Below, in pieces: positions 61,000-64,000 of a DNA stretch of 64,000 bases. The notes under the pieces were generated by a model. That model saw only the letters and a program-made list of their open reading frames with translations, was not told the origin of the DNA and did no database searches. The DNA is taken from contig OW121741.1 in the NCBI GenBank assembly GCA_933228675.1, positions 18,651,510 to 18,715,509 on the forward strand, read 5' to 3'. A program made the translations under genes and the position numbers. This DNA is from Stomorhina lunata. Taxonomy: Eukaryota > Arthropoda > Insecta > Diptera > Rhiniidae. Every line of letters starts with the position of its first letter. Within the stretch, counting starts at the first letter, position 1.

Positions 61000-62035
61000 A
61001 AATTTTCATTGAAAATTTTTCATCGAAAATTTTCTATATAAAATTTTTAATCGAAAATTTTCTATATAAAATTTTTCATCAAAAATTTTCTATATAAAAT
61101 TTTCATAAAAAATTTTTTATCGAAAATATTCCATATAAAATTTTTTATCGAAAATATTCTATATAAAATTTTTCATCGAAAATTTTCTATATAAAATTTT
61201 TTATCAAAAATTTTCTATATAAAATTTTTTATCAAAAATTTTCTATATAAAATTTTTTATCAAAAATTTTCTATATAAAATTTTTTATCAAAAATTTTCT
61301 ATATAAAATTTTTTACCAAAATTTTCTATATAAAATTTTTTATCAAAAATTTTCTATATAAAATTTTTTATCAAAAATTTTCTATATACAATTTTTCATT
61401 GAAAATTTTCTATATAAAATTTTTCATCAAAAATTTTATACATAAAATTTTTATCGAAAATTTTCTATATAAAATTTTTCATCGAAAATTTTCTATATAA
61501 CATTTTGCATTGAAAATTTTCTATATAAAATTTTTCATCGAAAATTTTCTATATAAAATTTTTCATCGAAAATTTTCTATATAAAATTTTTCATCGAAAA
61601 TTTTCTATATAAAATTTTTCATCGAAAATTTTCTATATAAAATTTTTCATCGAAAATTTTCTATATAAAATTTTTCATCGAAAATTTTTTATATAAAATT
61701 TTTCATCGAAAATTTTCTATATAAAATTTTTCATCGAAAATTTTCTATATAAAATTTTTCATCGAAAATTTTCTATATAAAATTTTTCATCGAAAATTTT
61801 CTATATAAAATTTTTCATCGAAAATTTTCTATATAAAATTTTTCATCAAAAATTTTCTATATAAAATTTTTCATCAAAAATTTTCTACTAAAATTTTACA
61901 TAGAAAATTTTCTATACAAAAATTTTGATCGAAAATTTTCTATATAAAATTTATCATCGAAATTTTCGATATAAAAGTTTTCATCGAAAATTTTCTATAC
62001 CAAATTTTTCTTCGAAATTTTTTTATATAAAATTT
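61000..62035. repeat. 28-bp satellite, inverted half of palindrome
   Basis: About 37 copies of TTTTCATCGAAAA then TTTTCTATATAAAA, the reverse complement of the left half. The turn lies at about 60960-61025, where ATGAAAATTTTC-type units read almost the same on both strands. Confidence 0.96.
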
Positions 62036-62135
62036 TGAAGTTTTATTTAACTTAATACAGCTACAAATTTTATTCGGAATAATCCTTACATATCTTCTAT
62101 TACAACTTTTTATAAGTAAAATTCCCATATATAGC

Positions 62136-62316
62136 CTTAAATCAAAAGACTTAAGATGCAAGCACAAAATTTTGATTTAATTTTAAAATCGTCTTTCCCT
62201 CCAAACAAAAGACTTAAGACAGAAACTTAGGATTTATATCAATTTTTAATCGCTTCTATTACTTTAAGTATGAGGGTTTTAGATCTATAAAACAAAAGAC
62301 TTAAGACACGAGCACA
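62136..62316 (+). repeat. Dispersed edge motif, three copies
   Basis: Copies at 62136-62165, 62202-62228 and 62288-62316 (ACAAAAGACTTAAGACACGA), starting about 100 bp after the 28-bp array ends. Confidence 0.8.
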
Positions 62317-63309
62317 TACTTTTTAGTTTCTTCAAATTTTGTTTTTTTTTTTTTGTTAACAATTAAATCTTGTTTTACATCTGTTTCATTATGTTTATTT
62401 TTGTATTTATTTAAAGTTCATTTACATCTGGTATTTCTAATATCTTAAAAAATTTGTTATTGTTTAATTGCTGTGCAAAAATCAGCACTATTTTCAAACA
62501 AAATATTTTTAATAGATTTGATTTCTCTTTTTTTGTTTTTTGTAAACTAAATAAACCGTATTTTTGCAGTTAATGTTGTATTTTTTGAAGTAATAATTTC
62601 TGAAAGTTTAATACCATGAACTTAATTACTAAATATTAAAGCTAAAATAAAAAAATTGTGGAAAACATAAGCAAAAATACTTAATATACTAAAACTAAAA
62701 ACCAAACAAATAAAAACCATTGGTGGTACTTTTTAAAAATTATTTATTTATATATATTTTTCTAAACAAATATCCAAAATTCAAAATAAAAACCACATTT
62801 AGCTGTTTTATTTCAATTTATTTTAAATCTTTATTAACGCATTTCTTAACTCATATAACAATCATGTTATACATATCTTTAGAAAAAATAAAATAAAACC
62901 TTAAATCATTTAAAATTTTAGCATTTTGCAATATAATTTTTGTTTTTCTTTTATAAATTATGAAAACATTGTTAAGAAGTTGTTAGTAGTAGCAGTCGTT
63001 GTTGCAGTAGCCAACTCCAACATATGTTAGTTTTACATGCTAAAATGCAATCAAGTGCATCAAAGCGTGCCTTATAGACATGAGTTGAAATATAAAGTAA
63101 TATTTATGCATTTTACCTGTACTCATATGTTTCTAATTTTAGAAAATTTTAATTTTTTTCTATGTATGTAATGCACTTACTTGGTTGTCTGTACTCTTGC
63201 TTAATCAAAAAGTACTGAACTGTAATAGTTTTTTATGAAATCTTTAAGAAATCTGTTTAAATTAATCATCTAAGTTAATATTTATGGCCTATTAATAATA
63301 ATCTAAATT
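62317..63309. other. AT-rich spacer, no gene seen
   Basis: No array and no open frame. A short GTTAGTAGTAGCAGTCGTTG patch lies at 62981-63000. Confidence 0.45.
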
Positions 63310-63490
63310 TAAGTTAAAGTCATAGTCTTAGTAGTAGTCTAAGTCAATGTCTTTGTCACAATCTAAGTCAAAACTTTAGTCTAAGTCATAGTCTAAATCA
63401 TAGCCTAAGACATAGTCTAGGTCATAGTCCAAGTCATTGATTAAATTATAGTCTAAGTCAAAGTCTAAGCCATATTCTATGTCATAGTAG
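63310..63490. repeat. 12-bp satellite, decayed, TAGTCTAAGTCA orientation
   Basis: About 15 diverged units ending at the inferred outer edge of the BEL/Pao LTR, so the element seems to have inserted in or next to a 12-bp array. Confidence 0.85.
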
Positions 63491-63491
63491 C

Positions 63492-63799
63492 TGTGTACGA
63501 AGAAATAAAAGACGTTTTATTGTTTAATTTATGCGTTTCAAACGAAGGTTCTCGATGCAATGAATTGCAAAGAATTTTATTTTTATTTAAAACCCAAATA
63601 AGTAAATAAGAAAACAAGTAAATTATTACTGTTATGAATTCAGCTACTATTTACTTATAGTGATGTACATACATATGTAATGAGAGATTTTAAGAACAAG
63701 TTATTTAAATTTTGAGAGCATTAAAACAACAAATTGTTAATTTTAAATAGAAAGGGAATGATAATCAAAAAATGCTAAGTACAAAATTGTGACTATACA
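63492..63799 (-). mobile_element. Probable 3' LTR of the BEL/Pao element
   Basis: On the minus strand, pol is followed by a purine-rich tract (AATGGGGGCAG), then TGTATAGTC, which would be the LTR start, and about 308 bp later GTACACA, which would be its end. AAATAAA words at about 63580-63590 could serve as its poly(A) signal. The ends are inferred from TG...CA and position only, because the partner LTR is not visible. Confidence 0.55.
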
Positions 63800-63826
63800 T
63801 ATACTGCCCCCATTGAAAGGGCAATT

Positions 63827-64000
63827 TCAATAAATTTCGTCCATTGGAAGAGGAGCAATTTTGTTGATTGATCTTCTATAAACGCCCTTGCTGGTTTTGA
63901 GATCCACCACACGAATTTTGCCATCACGACCAGGAATTGTGTTTAATATGCGACCCAGAAGCCAATGTTGAGGCGGCAAGTTATCTTCATGTATTATGAC
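63827..64000 (-). CDS. BEL/Pao retrotransposon pol polyprotein, C-terminal end (partial)
   Basis: The frame enters from beyond the window and ends at a TGA after 57 residues. It contains LPPQHWLLGRI, GRDGKIRVVDLKTSKGVY and RRSINKIAPLP, the well-known C-terminal domain after the integrase of BEL/Pao elements (the DUF5641-type region). The frame is intact over its visible length, so the copy may be fairly young. Function in the element: C-terminal part of the integrase region. The rest of pol, gag and the 5' LTR lie outside the window. Confidence 0.93.
   Translation of the reverse strand, partial: VIIHEDNLPPQHWLLGRILNTIPGRDGKIRVVDLKTSKGVYRRSINKIAPLPMDEIY

Noticed and set aside
1..64000. tRNA, rRNA or telomeric repeats
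   Set aside because: No tRNA B-box-like GGTTCGA arm, rRNA segment or TTAGG-type array was seen by eye. A covariance-model scan could still find a degenerate one.

Overview
The window is AT-rich eukaryotic DNA with short (50-75 bp) GT-AG introns, one ionotropic receptor gene of insect type, and the end of a BEL/Pao retrotransposon. Together these point to a dipteran nuclear genome, probably a calyptrate fly (blowfly or flesh-fly type); the exact taxon is an inference. Roughly half of the window is tandem repeat.

One complete gene can be read with confidence: a minus-strand ionotropic receptor in ten exons from 44852 to 37116. Every junction is GT-AG, all phases agree, and the spliced reading frame is 2400 nt (799 residues plus stop). 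It has a signal peptide, an amino-terminal domain, the split ligand-binding lobes S1 and S2, three membrane segments, a re-entrant pore segment and a basic C-terminal tail. It most resembles the thermosensory receptor Ir21a (from memory of the family, not a search). Two of its introns are filled with satellite: intron 1 with about 100 copies of a 31-bp repeat, intron 7 with about 125 copies of a 12-bp repeat. At the right edge (63827-64000, minus) are the last 57 residues of a BEL/Pao pol polyprotein, followed by a probable 3' LTR. A TATA box with a possible first exon lies at about 28030-28402 (plus), but no coding exon could be tied to it.

Layout: 1-7130, degenerate repeats of about 300 bp with an inverted middle block; 8551-9370, 31-bp array; 9341-10376, four 261-bp units that include part of that 31-mer, then decayed relatives to about 12050; 13385-15620, 30/31-bp A/T array; 15623-16000, decayed 12-bp repeat; 17343-19035 and 20817-22341, the 30/31-bp family inverted, the second broken by a foldback element; 22346-22963, 21-bp array; 24796-27028 and 29009-30672, 31-bp arrays in one orientation; 31881-33056, 35145-36118 and 41520-44640, 31-bp arrays in the other orientation; 37962-39462, 45290-48150, 49995-51290, 52540-54880, 56945-58915 and 63310-63490, 12-bp arrays in alternating orientation; 59815-62035, a 28-bp array that reverses at its middle, making a palindrome of about 2.2 kb.

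The most unusual features are the set of 31-bp arrays, each homogenised to its own variant around a shared 14-bp palindrome, and a short dispersed motif (ACAAAAGACTTAAGAAAC) that recurs near the edges of many arrays in both orientations. Long open frames inside the arrays (DLDY, LNKYPLV, SHSL and PIVNFS repeats) come from monomer lengths divisible by three or from stop-free monomers, and are not taken to be genes.
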